DNA from: Emiliania huxleyi CCMP1516
Taxonomy: Eukaryota > Haptophyta > Isochrysidales > Noelaerhabdaceae
Assembly (NCBI RefSeq): GCF_000372725.1
Contig: NW_005198544.1
Coordinates: forward strand, 6,150 to 27,239
DNA length: 21,090 bases
Direction: 5' to 3'
This document shows, piece after piece, positions 1-9,204 of the stretch. The translations under genes and the position numbers were made by a program. The stretch's first letter is position 1. Each line of letters opens with the position of its first letter. A model generated the notes under the pieces. The model had not been told where the DNA came from. It saw only the letters and a list, made by a program, of their open reading frames with translations, and made no database searches.

Positions 1-3000
1 TCGGTGGTGCCGGTGGAGGAGGCGTCGGGGTTGGAGGGGACGGAGGCGGCGGGCTGCGGCGATGGCGATGGCGGCTTCACCTCGACCCGGGCGCCAGGCA
101 GGAGCGGCGCCTCCGCCCCCCGCGGCAGGTGCACGCCGTCCACGTAGACGTGGTCGCCCTCTGCCGCAACGAGGATGCCGCGCGAGCCGTCGAGGCGGAT
201 CGAGGAGCCGCACAACTTGACGGGTCCAGCCCCGAGAGGGACGGATGCGGGCTGGCCGGGCGTCGCCGTGTGCTCCTCCGCGAGGACGAGCATGAGGGTG
301 CCGGAGCCGGAGCCGGCGGAGCGCTTGCCTGCAGCCAACTGAGTGTCGCGCATATTTTTCAGCTGTTTTGCCGTTTTGTCAGCCAGGCAGCGGATGTTGC
401 GGGCGGCGGCCCGGACGGCCATCTCCTCCCAGTCAGGAACCCGCATGGTTGCGCCGTTTGGTCGCAGCTCGTCGCAGAGCAGCTGGAGCCAGCGGCGCTG
501 CTCGGCCAGGTTCGACTCGAAGGCAAGTGCGTAGCGGTCAGCCAGGCCGGAAAGGGCGATCGAGCGGAGAGCATGCGTTCGCAGGGAATCAGCCGCGGCC
601 TTCCATTTCGGTGCCAGTGCTTTGATCTCGGGGTCCTGTACGAGGGCGGCCCAGTGGACCCCTCCACGCGAGGACATCCACGCCAGCCGGCCGGTGACGG
701 GTTGGCGCTGCGAGAGCTTGCGCCCGAGGAGCTGGTTGAGCCGCGAGACGGGCTTCGCGGCGGCCAAGGTGAGCTGGCGTTTCGCCTCGGCGAACTGGCG
801 CCGCGTGAACTCGCGCTTCATGCCGAGCAGGAGCGGCAGCTGGTCCTCCTCCGGCACGATGTTGTTGTACTCGGTGCGGAGCTTGTCGTGGGCGGCGAGG
901 TCGGCGTGCGAGACGGGCTTCGCGGCGGCCAAGGTGAGCTGGCGTTTCGCCTCGGCGAACTGGCGCCGCGTGAACTCGCGCTTCATGCCGAGCAGGAGCG
1001 GCAGCTGGTCCTCCTCCGGCACGGTGTTGTTGTACTCGGTGCGGAGCTTGTCGTGGGCGGCGAGGTCGGCGTGCGAGACGGGCTTCGCGGTGGCGAAGTT
1101 GAGCTGGCATTTCGCCGCGGCGAACTGGCGCCGCGTGAACTCGCGCTTCATGCCGAGCAGGAGCGGCAGCTGGTCCTCCTCCGGCACGGTGTTGTTGTAC
1201 TCGGTGCGGAGCTTGTCGTGGGCGGCGAGGTCGGCGTGCGAGACGGGCTTCGCGGTGGCGAAGTTGAGCTCGCGTCTCGCCACGGCGAGCTTCGAGATCT
1301 TGACCGTGCCCGACGTGGGGAGCATCGCCACCACCAGCTTCGCCTCGTCCTCGGGCAGCTCCGACTTGGCCTTGCGGATGAAGGCGACGACGTCCTCGGC
1401 CTTCGCGTCCAGGAGCGCGCTCGTGCGGCGGGCGACGTCGCCTCGGCGGATCACGCGCTCGAGGGCATCGAGTACCTCGATCGAGCCGCCGCGCTTGACA
1501 AACAGGTCGATCTCCTCCTGCGTCGCGGGTCGCCCGAGCGAGTTGCGGCCGCCGGTCTTGCACGCCGTAAGACTCCAGCCGCCAGAGCCGAGCCCCTTCA
1601 GCGTGACGATCGCCGTGAGCGTCTCGATCGTGACCGAGTCGAGGACGCGTCCCTCGCCATCGCACAGCTTCTTCTCGACGAGGAGGGCGAGGGACCTCTG
1701 CCAGCTGGTCTTGGAGAAGGTGGCGCGGTGGGCGACGAGCACCGAGACGATGACGGTCGCCACCGTCTCAAGCACCCCGTCGACGATCCCCTCGAGATCG
1801 ACCTCCTCGACGGCGGACCCGGCCGCGCGGTCCAGCTTTTCGGCGACCGTGCTGAGCAGCGAGACGGAGAAGGCCGACGTGGCGAGGTTGGTGGAGTTGT
1901 GCCGCAGCGGCGCGAGCGTCTCGGTCGGGTCGAACGCAAAGAGGTTGCACAGGTGCGGCAGCCGCGTGAACACGACGGTGGCGCCCTCGAACTCGTGCAC
2001 CCAGACGTCGCTCCGGCCGACGGGGCGCGACGAGCGGGCGGTCTCCCCAAGCAGCATGGCGCTGCCGCTGCCGCCGCCCACCACGCAGACCGAGGCGGCG
2101 AAGGCGACGTGGCGGATGATGGGCCGGGGAGCGCTGCTGCTGCTGCCGGCGGCGCCACCGCCACCGTCGCCGCCGCCGGGAGAGGTGAAGGCGCGAAGGA
2201 CTGGAGAGAGTACGTACGCGGCGAAAGAGAGCTGCAGCTCCTGCTGTTCGCGCGTGTACTCGTCCCTCTCCCGGCAGTGCGGCCGGACCGAGAAGACGAC
2301 GCTGTCGCCGCCCTCCTCGCCGCCCTCCTCGTCGCCCTCCTCGTCGCCGGCGGAGCGCACGACCCGAAGCGACGCGTCATAGCGGCATCGGCAGTGTGTG
2401 AAGTTTGAGTTGAGGTGCACGATCACCACCAGCTTGCCGTCGTAGGCGCTGGGCACCAGAAGGTCGTAGTTCGAAGACGTCTGCGTGCCCTCCAGCCAAA
2501 ACGGCGCCGTCCTCGAGGAGTCGCCGGGTACGTCGCGATTGCAGACCCCCTGGATGATCCAGAGCTCGGCGCCCCGCGCCACCGCCTCGTCGATCTGCTC
2601 CTGCGTCACGTCGTGCATCACCTCTCCCTTTGCGGTCCGGATCGAAACGGCACACATGACCTCGCCGTGGCGAGGTTCGAGCTGCTGCTGGATGCACTGC
2701 CGCCGCTCCTCGAGCGTTTGCAGCTCCGAGTCGAATTTGAGTGCCGGGTAGGGGGGCACTGGATTGAGCACCAGCTTCCACCACATGACAGCGAGAGAGG
2801 AGAGGGAGATCGAGTCGGCGAGAGTCGGGTTGTCGCGCAGAAGCCGCAGTGAATCCTCGGGGAGAGAGAAGGAGGCTTGGCTGGAATCGATGGCCGGGTC
2901 GGTCGTTCCACACAGCTTCTCCAAAACTGCAACGACTGTTGGCAGATTCGGCTCGGCTTTGCGTCGTTCTGCAGCATACGCCTCCATGTCTGTTTCGATG

Positions 3001-3227
3001 CGGTCCAGCTCTTGCTGCCAGACCTGCGTGTCGCACTCTTGACAGCACCTCGTGAGGCTGCTCCACTCCGAACCAGCCCGCTCGAAGTCGTACTTCTCGC
3101 AGCAAACGACGCACACTGCGGGCACGCACGAGACGCGTCGGCACAGCGCACGTGGCGGGCGGGGGCGGGCGTGGGGCTGCAGGCCTGAATCCGGCTCTGA
3201 ATCCCGCCCGCTCACATCCTCGGCCAT
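1..3227 (-). CDS. Large unrecognised protein with 55-residue tandem repeats, C-terminus beyond left edge
   Basis: Reading from the ATG at 3227-3225, the frame stays open to base 1, about 1,075 codons, with no stop and no intron needed. I do not recognise the family. The N-terminus is Pro/Arg-rich. Near residues 40-65 is a cysteine cluster (CVVCCEKYDF, then TRCCQECD) that resembles a zinc ribbon or treble clef. Next come a Trp-rich helical stretch (SSLAVMWWKLVLNP), an acidic run of Glu/Gly/Asp, a Gly-rich linker, and a globular-looking part with LVEKKLCDGEGRVLDSVTIE and SELPEDEAKLVVAMLP. Residues about 647-828 hold 3.3 copies of a 55-residue unit containing HDKLRTEYNN and LLLGMKREFTRRQF. Downstream is another globular part (MRVPDWEEMAVRAAARNIRC) and a Pro/Ser tail. 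Plausible amino-acid composition in this frame alone supports coding. Function is unknown; the zinc-binding idea is tentative. An intron near the left edge cannot be excluded. Confidence 0.8.
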   Translation of the reverse strand, partial: MAEDVSGRDSEPDSGLQPHARPRPPRALCRRVSCVPAVCVVCCEKYDFERAGSEWSSLTRCCQECDTQVWQQELDRIETDMEAYAAERRKAEPNLPTVVAVLEKLCGTTDPAIDSSQASFSLPEDSLRLLRDNPTLADSISLSSLAVMWWKLVLNPVPPYPALKFDSELQTLEERRQCIQQQLEPRHGEVMCAVSIRTAKGEVMHDVTQEQIDEAVARGAELWIIQGVCNRDVPGDSSRTAPFWLEGTQTSSNYDLLVPSAYDGKLVVIVHLNSNFTHCRCRYDASLRVVRSAGDEEGDEEGGEEGGDSVVFSVRPHCRERDEYTREQQELQLSFAAYVLSPVLRAFTSPGGGDGGGGAAGSSSSAPRPIIRHVAFAASVCVVGGGSGSAMLLGETARSSRPVGRSDVWVHEFEGATVVFTRLPHLCNLFAFDPTETLAPLRHNSTNLATSAFSVSLLSTVAEKLDRAAGSAVEEVDLEGIVDGVLETVATVIVSVLVAHRATFSKTSWQRSLALLVEKKLCDGEGRVLDSVTIETLTAIVTLKGLGSGGWSLTACKTGGRNSLGRPATQEEIDLFVKRGGSIEVLDALERVIRRGDVARRTSALLDAKAEDVVAFIRKAKSELPEDEAKLVVAMLPTSGTVKISKLAVARRELNFATAKPVSHADLAAHDKLRTEYNNTVPEEDQLPLLLGMKREFTRRQFAAAKCQLNFATAKPVSHADLAAHDKLRTEYNNTVPEEDQLPLLLGMKREFTRRQFAEAKRQLTLAAAKPVSHADLAAHDKLRTEYNNIVPEEDQLPLLLGMKREFTRRQFAEAKRQLTLAAAKPVSRLNQLLGRKLSQRQPVTGRLAWMSSRGGVHWAALVQDPEIKALAPKWKAAADSLRTHALRSIALSGLADRYALAFESNLAEQRRWLQLLCDELRPNGATMRVPDWEEMAVRAAARNIRCLADKTAKQLKNMRDTQLAAGKRSAGSGSGTLMLVLAEEHTATPGQPASVPLGAGPVKLCGSSIRLDGSRGILVAAEGDHVYVDGVHLPRGAEAPLLPGARVEVKPPSPSPQPAASVPSNPDASSTGTT
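745..1295 (-). repeat. 165-base in-frame tandem repeat inside the large minus-strand gene
   Basis: Units begin with the same GAGACGGGCTTCGCGG string at 745, 910, 1075 and 1240, so the period is exactly 165 bases (55 codons). There are three full copies and a partial fourth that diverges after about 1280. The first two copies differ at very few positions. The third differs more (for example GCGGTGGCGAAGTTG for GCGGCGGCCAAGGTG). The exact multiple of three keeps the frame open. High identity suggests recent expansion or gene conversion. Confidence 0.93.
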
Positions 3228-3333
3228 GCCGACGCTGTCCGGGCGCGTCGAGACCTGTGCCGGGCGGAGATGAGTGCCGTCATCGCGCAGACATCGCCAC
3301 TTCAAGCGGGCCTCGCGTGTGAGCGTGCGCATC
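3165..3333. repeat. Duplicated 5'-end segment, copy 1 (covers the start of the large minus gene)
   Basis: This stretch is closely matched at 4433-4630 in the same orientation. It includes the minus-strand ATG (3225-3227), the first about 20 codons, and roughly 105 bases upstream, so it probably carries the 5' UTR or proximal promoter. Copy 2 has about 29 extra bases overall, from insertions of about 20 and 22 bases partly offset by short deletions. Confidence 0.85.
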
Positions 3334-4432
3334 GCGGTGAGCTGAGGGTGATGCGGCAAATCGAGGCTGGCGCTGCTTTCCGACGCCGCGGCGCAAGACA
3401 GGGCGCGCAAAAGTGGGCTGCCGGTAGCTTCCGCTGCGCACCTTGCTTGCACTGTCCGCCGGGTTCGTGCGAGCCACCGGCGAACGGCGGTTTGAGCCGG
3501 GAACGGGCCGCGCAGAGTGCCGAGCGTCACAGCGATTGAGGAGGCGTCCAAGCCGCAAGAAAAGAATTTGGATCGGCCCATGAAAAGAAATTCTCCCACG
3601 GAGCCCGAAACACTACACGCGTTGGTTTAGAAATAATACGGCACGACTTGCGCGAACACCACGCCGACGTGCGGTCTGGCGTCCGCAACCCACCCCATTG
3701 AGTGCGCCCGCGCGCCCGCGCGCCCGCGCACCCGCGCGCCCGCCCATTGAGTGCGGTCCTCATCAGATGTGCGAGGGCGTGCTGGCGTGAGCGCCGCGGG
3801 CGGGCGGGCGGGCGGGCGCGCGGGCGTGAGGGGGGGGGGGGTCGCACCCACCTCAAGTCGGGCAACAGCCGGCAAGTCGGGGCAACAGCCGTACCGTACA
3901 CGACCGCGACAAGCTCTGTCGCTGACCCCCTCGGGTGCGGCGCTGGTGCCGCTCAGCTTGCCCGTCACGATCGGACGGGTTTTCGGTCACGGCAAAGAAG
4001 TTCACCTGCAGGTGCGATGAAGAGAGGGGAGTGAGGAGAGGCGTCGCGACGGGACGGGCAGGGTGATCGCCGCTTGGGACGCGCGGGCGGGCGCGCGGGC
4101 AATCTCGTCCGCCGTCGCACGCGCACACACAACAAGTGCCACGGCGAGGCGCCTTGTGAGAGAGGTGCAAACCATCCCTCAGACGGTCCTCGCGCAAACG
4201 GCGGTGTGGCGCGGGAGACCGCAGGAGCGAGAGGGGCGGGCCGGGGCCGGAGGGAGGCGGACGCGCGGGCGGGCACGCGGGCGTCGAGGGTGGGGCACGG
4301 ACGCGCCTGGCGCCAACCGCCTCGGCTCCGCACAGGTGCAGCTTGCCCGTATTCGGTGCCTCTACTTCACCGTCTCCAGCCAAAGAATTGGCAAACGCGC
4401 TCCAAGTGCTCCAAGTGCCCCGAAGAGAGCAC
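3334..4432. other. Non-coding GC-rich spacer with a low-confidence minus-strand reading frame
   Basis: I see no recognisable gene here. The duplicated ATG of copy 2 (4482-4480, minus) opens a frame of about 209 codons ending at 3853. It starts MAEDVNGPDSGCSP, paralogous to the start of the large gene (MAEDVSGRDSEPDSG), then becomes Pro/Arg-rich low complexity without globular features. It is more likely a decayed 5' duplicate than an active gene. Confidence 0.5.
3697..3840. repeat. GC-rich simple repeats
   Basis: An array of GCGCCCGC-type units at about 3705-3745 is flanked by two copies of CCCATTGAGTGCG. A GGGC run at about 3795-3825 and a G homopolymer at about 3829-3841 follow. Reading frames through this stretch are compositional artefacts. 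Confidence 0.85.
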
Positions 4433-4630
4433 GCGGGCGTGGGGCTGCAGCCTGAATCCGGCCCGTTCACATCCTCGGCCATCCCTCTCCTGGAGGTTGG
4501 CTGCCGACGCTGCCCGGGCGCGTCGAGACCTGGGAGAGAGATTTTCGAGACCTGTGCCGGGCGGAGATGAGTGCCGTCATCGCGCGGACATCGCCACTTC
4601 AAGCGGGCCTCGCGTGTGAGCGTGCGCATC
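4433..4630. repeat. Duplicated 5'-end segment, copy 2
   Basis: It matches 3165-3333 in the same orientation, with an internal insertion and a short local duplication of CGAGACCT. It lies about 240 bases upstream of the nucleoredoxin start, so it could now act as its promoter-proximal DNA. That role is inference. Confidence 0.83.
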
Positions 4631-4870
4631 ACAATGATGAGGTGGATTTCCGACACGCACGTGCACGGGGCTCGCGAGATTTCAGCCGGGTGCGGGACAG
4701 CGGCACTAGACAATCGGAGGAGCGGCGCGTCGATTTCCTCTTTAAGATCGATCGATCGCAGCCTCCCTCTTGTGTTTCCCCGTAAAGCCGCAAGAGAACA
4801 AAACGAAAAGAAAAAGCCGCGCAGTGACGCACAAGCGCGCGGTGCAGCGCGTTGGACTTGATCGGGGCAA

Positions 4871-6538
4871 ATGGACAAAGAGCACCGCTCGAAGGTGGTC
4901 GACCTCCTCGGCACGTCGCTCAAGTCGAAGGCTGGCGACGTCGAGACCGCCACCGCGCTCAAGGGAAAGGCCGTCGTCGCTTTGTATTTCTCAGCGCACT
5001 GGCGAGCGGCGCACCGCCGATGAGGACCGGCACCGCCGTCGTGACTCATCGCTCGCCCCTCCACGCCACAGGTGCCCACCCTGCCGCGGATTCACGCCGG
5101 TGCTCGCCGACAAGTACAAGGCCCTCGTCGGCGATGGCAAGGCCTTCGAGGTGGTTTTTGTTTCCAGCGACAAGGACGAGGCGTCTTTTGATGAGTACTA
5201 TGCAGAGCAGCCCTGGCTCGCGCTTCCTTTCGGCAGCCGCGACGTCAAGGCCGCGCTTTCCAAGAAGTACAAGGTGTCGGGCATTCCGTCGCTAGTTTTG
5301 CTCGACGGCGACGGCGCGATCATCACCAAGGACGGAAGGCGACCGCCGTTAGTGCCCACACACCGTCGCTACACCGTGCATCACCGACCGGCACCCCCTC
5401 GGCGCAGGTCTGCAGTGATGGAGGGCGATTTCCCGTTCACACCGCCCACGTTTTGGGACTGCCTGGGCGACGAGTTTCTCATGCAGGACGGCGACGCCGC
5501 CGAGGTGAGCCAGCTCAAGGGGGAGGGCAAGGTGATCGTCTTGTACTTCTCGGCGCACTGGTACGACTCGCCGCGGCCTCCCCCGCCGCCGCACGCGTCC
5601 GTTCGCAACCGTGTGTATACGACGCCCGCCCTCGCAGGTGTCCGCCGTGCCGCGGCTTTACGCCCGAGCTCGTCAAGACGGTGGGCAAGCTCAAGGCGGC
5701 GGGCAAGGCGTTCGAGATCATCTTTGTCAGCTCCGACCGCGACCAGAAGAGCTTCCAAGAGTACTTTGGCAGCATGGGGCCCCACTTTCTGGCCATCCCG
5801 CAAGGCGACCCGCGCAAGGCCAAGCTGTCGTCCTTCTTCGGCGTCGAGGGCTCGCGAATCGCATGTTTTGACGAGGTGTCAACCGCGGCGCCTCACCTGT
5901 GGTTGCGCTGTGAACAGGCATCCCGACGCTAGTGACAGTCGACGGCGCGACAGGCACGACCACCCACGGCAACGCGACGGGCGCTGGACCTCCCTCGAAC
6001 CTTCTCGGAGCCGTCCCATAGGTGCAACCATCAACGGCAACGCGAGGGGCGCGTGCGGCGGCGATCCCGACGGGCTCGCGTTCCCGTGGGCGCCCAAGCC
6101 GGTCGTCGATTTTGCCGACGGCTGCGACGGCATCAATGACACGCTCTCCCTCTGCCTCCTCCTGGAGGGCTGCGGTCTAGAGGTGCAGCAGGCGGCGATA
6201 GCCGCGGCGACGCCGCTGGCGGAGGCGGCGAAGGCTTCGCAGGAGGAGCTCTGCTTTTTTGCCGCCACCAAGGTGGAGGGGGGGCCCGTGAGCCAGATCC
6301 GGCAGATGACCAAGCTGGGCGACGCCGGCAGCGCGCCAGCCATGATTCTCCTCGACATCCCCGACGAAGGTGGAGGGGGGGCCCGCCTGGTTCGCGCCGC
6401 GATGCATCTTCACGCCTCCCGACGTGAACAGGTGCGTACTACGTGAGCGACGCGACCGAGGCGACGGCCACGACGATCCAAGCCTTCCTCGCCGCCTACA
6501 AGGCGGGCACGCTCGATCGCAAGCAGCTGGGCCAGTGA
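4871..6538 (+). CDS. Nucleoredoxin-like protein with three thioredoxin-fold domains (7 exons, about 417 aa)
   Basis: Exons by protein continuity are 4871-5001, 5072-5338, 5408-5560, 5638-5849, 5918-5953, 6022-6369 and 6432-6538, totalling 1,254 bases. Introns are 62-77 bases; introns 1, 2, 4 and 5 start GC, introns 3 and 6 start GT, and all end AG before G. Domain 1 has YFSAHWCPPCRGFTP with redox cysteines at about 45 and 48, FVSSDKDEASFDEYY, and the cis-Pro motif GIPSLVLLDGDG. Domain 2 repeats this with WCPPC at about 184-188, FVSSDRDQKSFQEYF and GIPTLVTVDG. Domain 3 begins with FPWAPKPV near 287, lacks a CxxC, and ends with the family-typical LLDIPDEGAYYVSDAT and YKAGTLDRKQLGQ. Such proteins are cytosolic or nuclear thiol-disulfide oxidoreductases that reduce target proteins. 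No targeting peptide is visible. The start ATG follows GGGGCAA, and the first residues (MDKEHRSKVVDLLG) lead straight into domain 1. Confidence 0.93.
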
Positions 6539-6761
6539 AAGCGGACATCGAGAGTTCGCACGCGCAGAGCCAGAGGCAAGATTAGTACGTTGTGTTGTTT
6601 CTTGTATGAAAAAGGAAAAGGTAAGATGCGCGACCCGGCGCAGTCCAAAGCAGAGCGAGAGGCTCAGCGGCTGTGACACAGATGCAGCTGCACAGACGAT
6701 GCGGGATGGCTGCAGAGCCTCGCTCCTGCGTGCGAAAAGAGAAGGCAAGCCCAAACAGGTC

Positions 6762-7211
6762 CTAGGTCCCAGAGCCGTAGAGGTCGTTGAGCATGCTCTG
6801 CATAGAAGGCTCGACGTCCGCGGCCATCAGGTCAGCCGGCGGAGCTTCCATGGCTTGCAGTGTCACGTAGAAAAACACGACGACGCCCAGCGCGAGCGAG
6901 GCGCCTACGGCAGCGGCGGCGGGCGAGCGGCCAAAGACAGACGCAAAGGGCGCGAGCAGACCGATGATGAGCCCGCTAATCGCGGAGACGCCGAAGCGCA
7001 TGAACCGGCCCACATTCTCCCAGAACGGCGCCTCCTCCATGCGGACGTCTCTGGTGCGCCGCACGACGCCGCGACGGCTGCAGGGTGAGCTGCACGCCAC
7101 CGCACGCGAGGGGCTGAGGGCGGGCGCAACGCACAGGTGCCTGGCCGCCAGGCCCGCGGCGAGAGGCGCGGCGGAGAGCAGCAAGAGGAGGATCGCTGCT
7201 ACGGCCCGCAT
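6762..7211 (-). CDS. ycf33: Ycf33/DUF751-type plastid membrane protein with bipartite targeting leader (149 aa)
   Basis: The ATG is at 7211 and the TAG ends at 6762. Residues 1-20 (MRAVAAILLLLLSAAPLAAG) form a signal peptide, followed by a Ser/Arg-rich transit-like stretch to about residue 55. This is the two-part leader of proteins sent to a secondary plastid through the ER. The mature part starts near APFWENVGRFMRFGVSAISG and contains two hydrophobic segments around GLIIGLLAPFASVF and GASLALGVVVFFYVTLQAM. That matches the FW-N-RY/F pattern and two-helix layout of Ycf33/DUF751, a small thylakoid-associated family of uncertain function in cyanobacteria and red-lineage plastids. The C-terminal roughly 25-residue acidic tail is extra. 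A 57-base in-frame GT-CAG stretch lies within the leader and could be an intron; reading through it keeps the frame. The gene converges with the nucleoredoxin gene, with 223 bases between stops. Confidence 0.78.
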   Translation of the reverse strand: MRAVAAILLLLLSAAPLAAGLAARHLCVAPALSPSRAVACSSPCSRRGVVRRTRDVRMEEAPFWENVGRFMRFGVSAISGLIIGLLAPFASVFGRSPAAAAVGASLALGVVVFFYVTLQAMEAPPADLMAADVEPSMQSMLNDLYGSGT

Positions 7212-7646
7212 TTCTTCACAGCCGCTCAGAAGAATTCTTAGTACGGTTCGGTAGGCAGGTAGGTTGGTGTTACCTCACACTGTCTAGGCAGAGACAAGGA
7301 GGGCCCCCGCACACACGAACCCACACATACAGAGAGGGACGAGTGCACGCATTGGGCATCAGAGAGCCATAAGTGTTTTATGTCCCACCATGCAGAGCGC
7401 ATCTCTCTCTCTGTTGTGCGAGGCGTGAACCGCGCCATTCGCTCTCACCTGGCAACCCTGTCTGCACGTCTCGCGCGCGCGTGAACAGGGCTCCAGGCCC
7501 CAAATGACGTGTGAGTGTTAGAGTTGTTTGGTATTGCTAAAAATCTCTCTCTAAGTGTTTGTTGTTGTTTGGCTTGAGATCTCTCTTGGCTTGAGCCAAG
7601 CAGGCACACCCGCGCGCGAGTGATTAGGCCAGGCCCGAAGCCTGAC
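7212..7646. other. Non-coding interval; promoter side of the Ycf33-like gene and tail of a retroelement
   Basis: There is no coding potential. It has T-rich and TCTCTC tracts. A perfect hairpin CTTGGCT-TG-AGCCAAG lies at 7585-7600, and its arm CTCTTGGCTTGAG (7583-7595) recurs inverted at 7646-7658, at the stop region of the neighbouring retroelement fragment. Confidence 0.6.
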
Positions 7647-8540
7647 TCAAGCCAAGAGGCGCAGCGAAGCGCTAACGCGGGCCATCGTGGCCGCGGTGCA
7701 GCCCCGCACGGGTTTAGTGCGCGAGATGCGCTCGGGCGACGGAGGAGCCGGAGGCGGGCGGAACTCGGCCGGGGCGAGGCCTGACCGCAGCGTCTCGCGC
7801 CACGCAGCGCGATCAGCCGCGAGTAGATGCCAGCGCGCCGAGTCGATGCCGAATTTCGCGAGTGCCTTGAAGATCGACCGCCCGTAAGTCATGCGCTGTG
7901 GTCATGCGCGGCGCACCGATGGGCCGCCGGTGGGGCACCCACGCGGAGAGCATGCGGCGCGGCAGCCGGTCGTAGTCCATGCGCGCGACGTGGCCGAGCC
8001 AGCGCAGCTGGCGGCGGGCGATGTACATGTACATGTCGATCGAGTCGGAGCCCCAGCCGCTGGCTGAGCTCACACGTCGAGATGTGATGGTCCCACATGT
8101 ACATGTGCTTACGCGTGACTCGACACATGCCTCGCACGTGCAACGCGTGCATGCGGCGCAGCCGCCCGAGCAGCACCTCGGTCAGACTCCACGACTCGCA
8201 GCCGTAGAGGGTGATCGAGAGCACGACGGCCTCATACACCACACGTCGGGCTGCGCGAGTGACCGAGTTCGAGGCGAAAAGACAGCCGCGTAGCGCACCA
8301 AACGCCTTGCTGCCCGACACGATCCGCGCGTCCACCGCCCCGTTGTCGCCGCCGTGCCTCGTAATGATGCCGAGGTAGGGGAACGAGGTGACGATGTCGG
8401 GCAGTAGTATCGGCGAGAGGTCAGCGCCGTCGAAGGTGAGCGGGTTCGAGTACACGAGCTCGAAGACCCGCGCAGAGTGTCGCCGAGCCTGGCGTGCCCG
8501 CCCGCTCGCCCGCGGCCGCAGGCGTGGAAGCCAATCATCC
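7647..8540 (-). pseudogene. Decayed 3' part of a non-LTR (LINE-type) retrotransposon reverse transcriptase
   Basis: Read on the minus strand, the first part has FPYLGIITRHGGD, SKAFGALRGCLF and RRVVYEAVVLSITLYGCESW, the conserved thumb and post-RT region of LINE-like elements. It continues in a second frame with IARRQLRWLGHVARMDYDRL, then in a third with FGIDSARWHLLAADRAAWRE, ending at a stop at 7647. The order matches the C-terminus of RTE/Jockey-type proteins. Two frame changes, near 8050 and near 7900, break it. The catalytic RT palm with YxDD is absent, so the copy is 5'-truncated or its 5' part has decayed. No poly-A tail is obvious at the 3' end. Confidence 0.85.
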
Positions 8541-9204
8541 TGGCGTCTATGGCAAGCGCTCACATGCCAAAAGACACCGCGCAGCGGCGCGAGACGTGAC
8601 CAAAGCGGCACGTCTCGGCACCGACCGCGAGAGCAGCCGGTCGACGTCGGTACCAAGGGAACCGACAGGGGCGCCGCGGCAGTAGAGAGCACTCCACCGC
8701 CATACCGTTTTTATGGCGGGTCAACTGCCTCTCTCTCGTTGTGTGAGTGTGAGTGTGAGACACACACACACTTGCCCGCCAAAAGAAAGCCAATTCTTGA
8801 CTTGGGCCCTCGGGGAGGCCTGCGGGCGGCCTTCTCTCGAGGTCTCGAGATACACAAAGCGGCCAACACACACACACACTGCTGTAAAACGCAGCGCACC
8901 CTGTCAGCAGGGAGCCCGAACCGTCGAGGTGTGGCTGGGCGTGGCGCGCCGCGCGGGTTTGCGAGAGCACCGCACCCCCAACAGTTCCCGTGGGCCGTTC
9001 ACTGATCCCGGCCAGATCGCACCCAGTACGGCGCACCCATGGCCCTCGGCACTCACACTGCCTGTTGCCGTTGGCAAAGTCGGGTAATGACGTAGAAAAA
9101 ACACGCGCTCCTCTATCGCGCCGCACGTCCAGGAGGTCACGCCCACCACCTAGGCGGATCCGCCACGCCCAACCCGTCTTTGATAGGTCTCCTGACGCTG
9201 CGCT
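8541..9204. other. Non-coding interval upstream of RPB4
   Basis: I see no supportable gene. It holds a GTGTGAGTGTGAG tract running into ACACACAC (about 8738-8774), which could fold back on itself, and a second short CA run near 8867-8879. The last few hundred bases presumably hold the RPB4 promoter, but no TATA-like element stands out. Confidence 0.5.

Noticed and set aside
589..1665. 358-codon minus-strand frame in another phase
   Set aside because: It is a shifted reading of the same repeats, giving Arg/Pro/Ala strings. The correct phase reads HDKLRTEYNN instead and continues for over 1,000 codons.
129..2408. 759-codon plus-strand open frame
   Set aside because: It is the codon-aligned mirror of the large minus-strand gene. 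Its translation is Arg/Gly/Leu-biased with no plausible domains, and high GC suppresses stops on the opposite strand.
3853..5079. 408-codon minus-strand open frame
   Set aside because: It overlaps the first exons of the nucleoredoxin gene antisense and is low complexity. Only its internal ATG at 4482, shared with the duplicated segment, is of interest.
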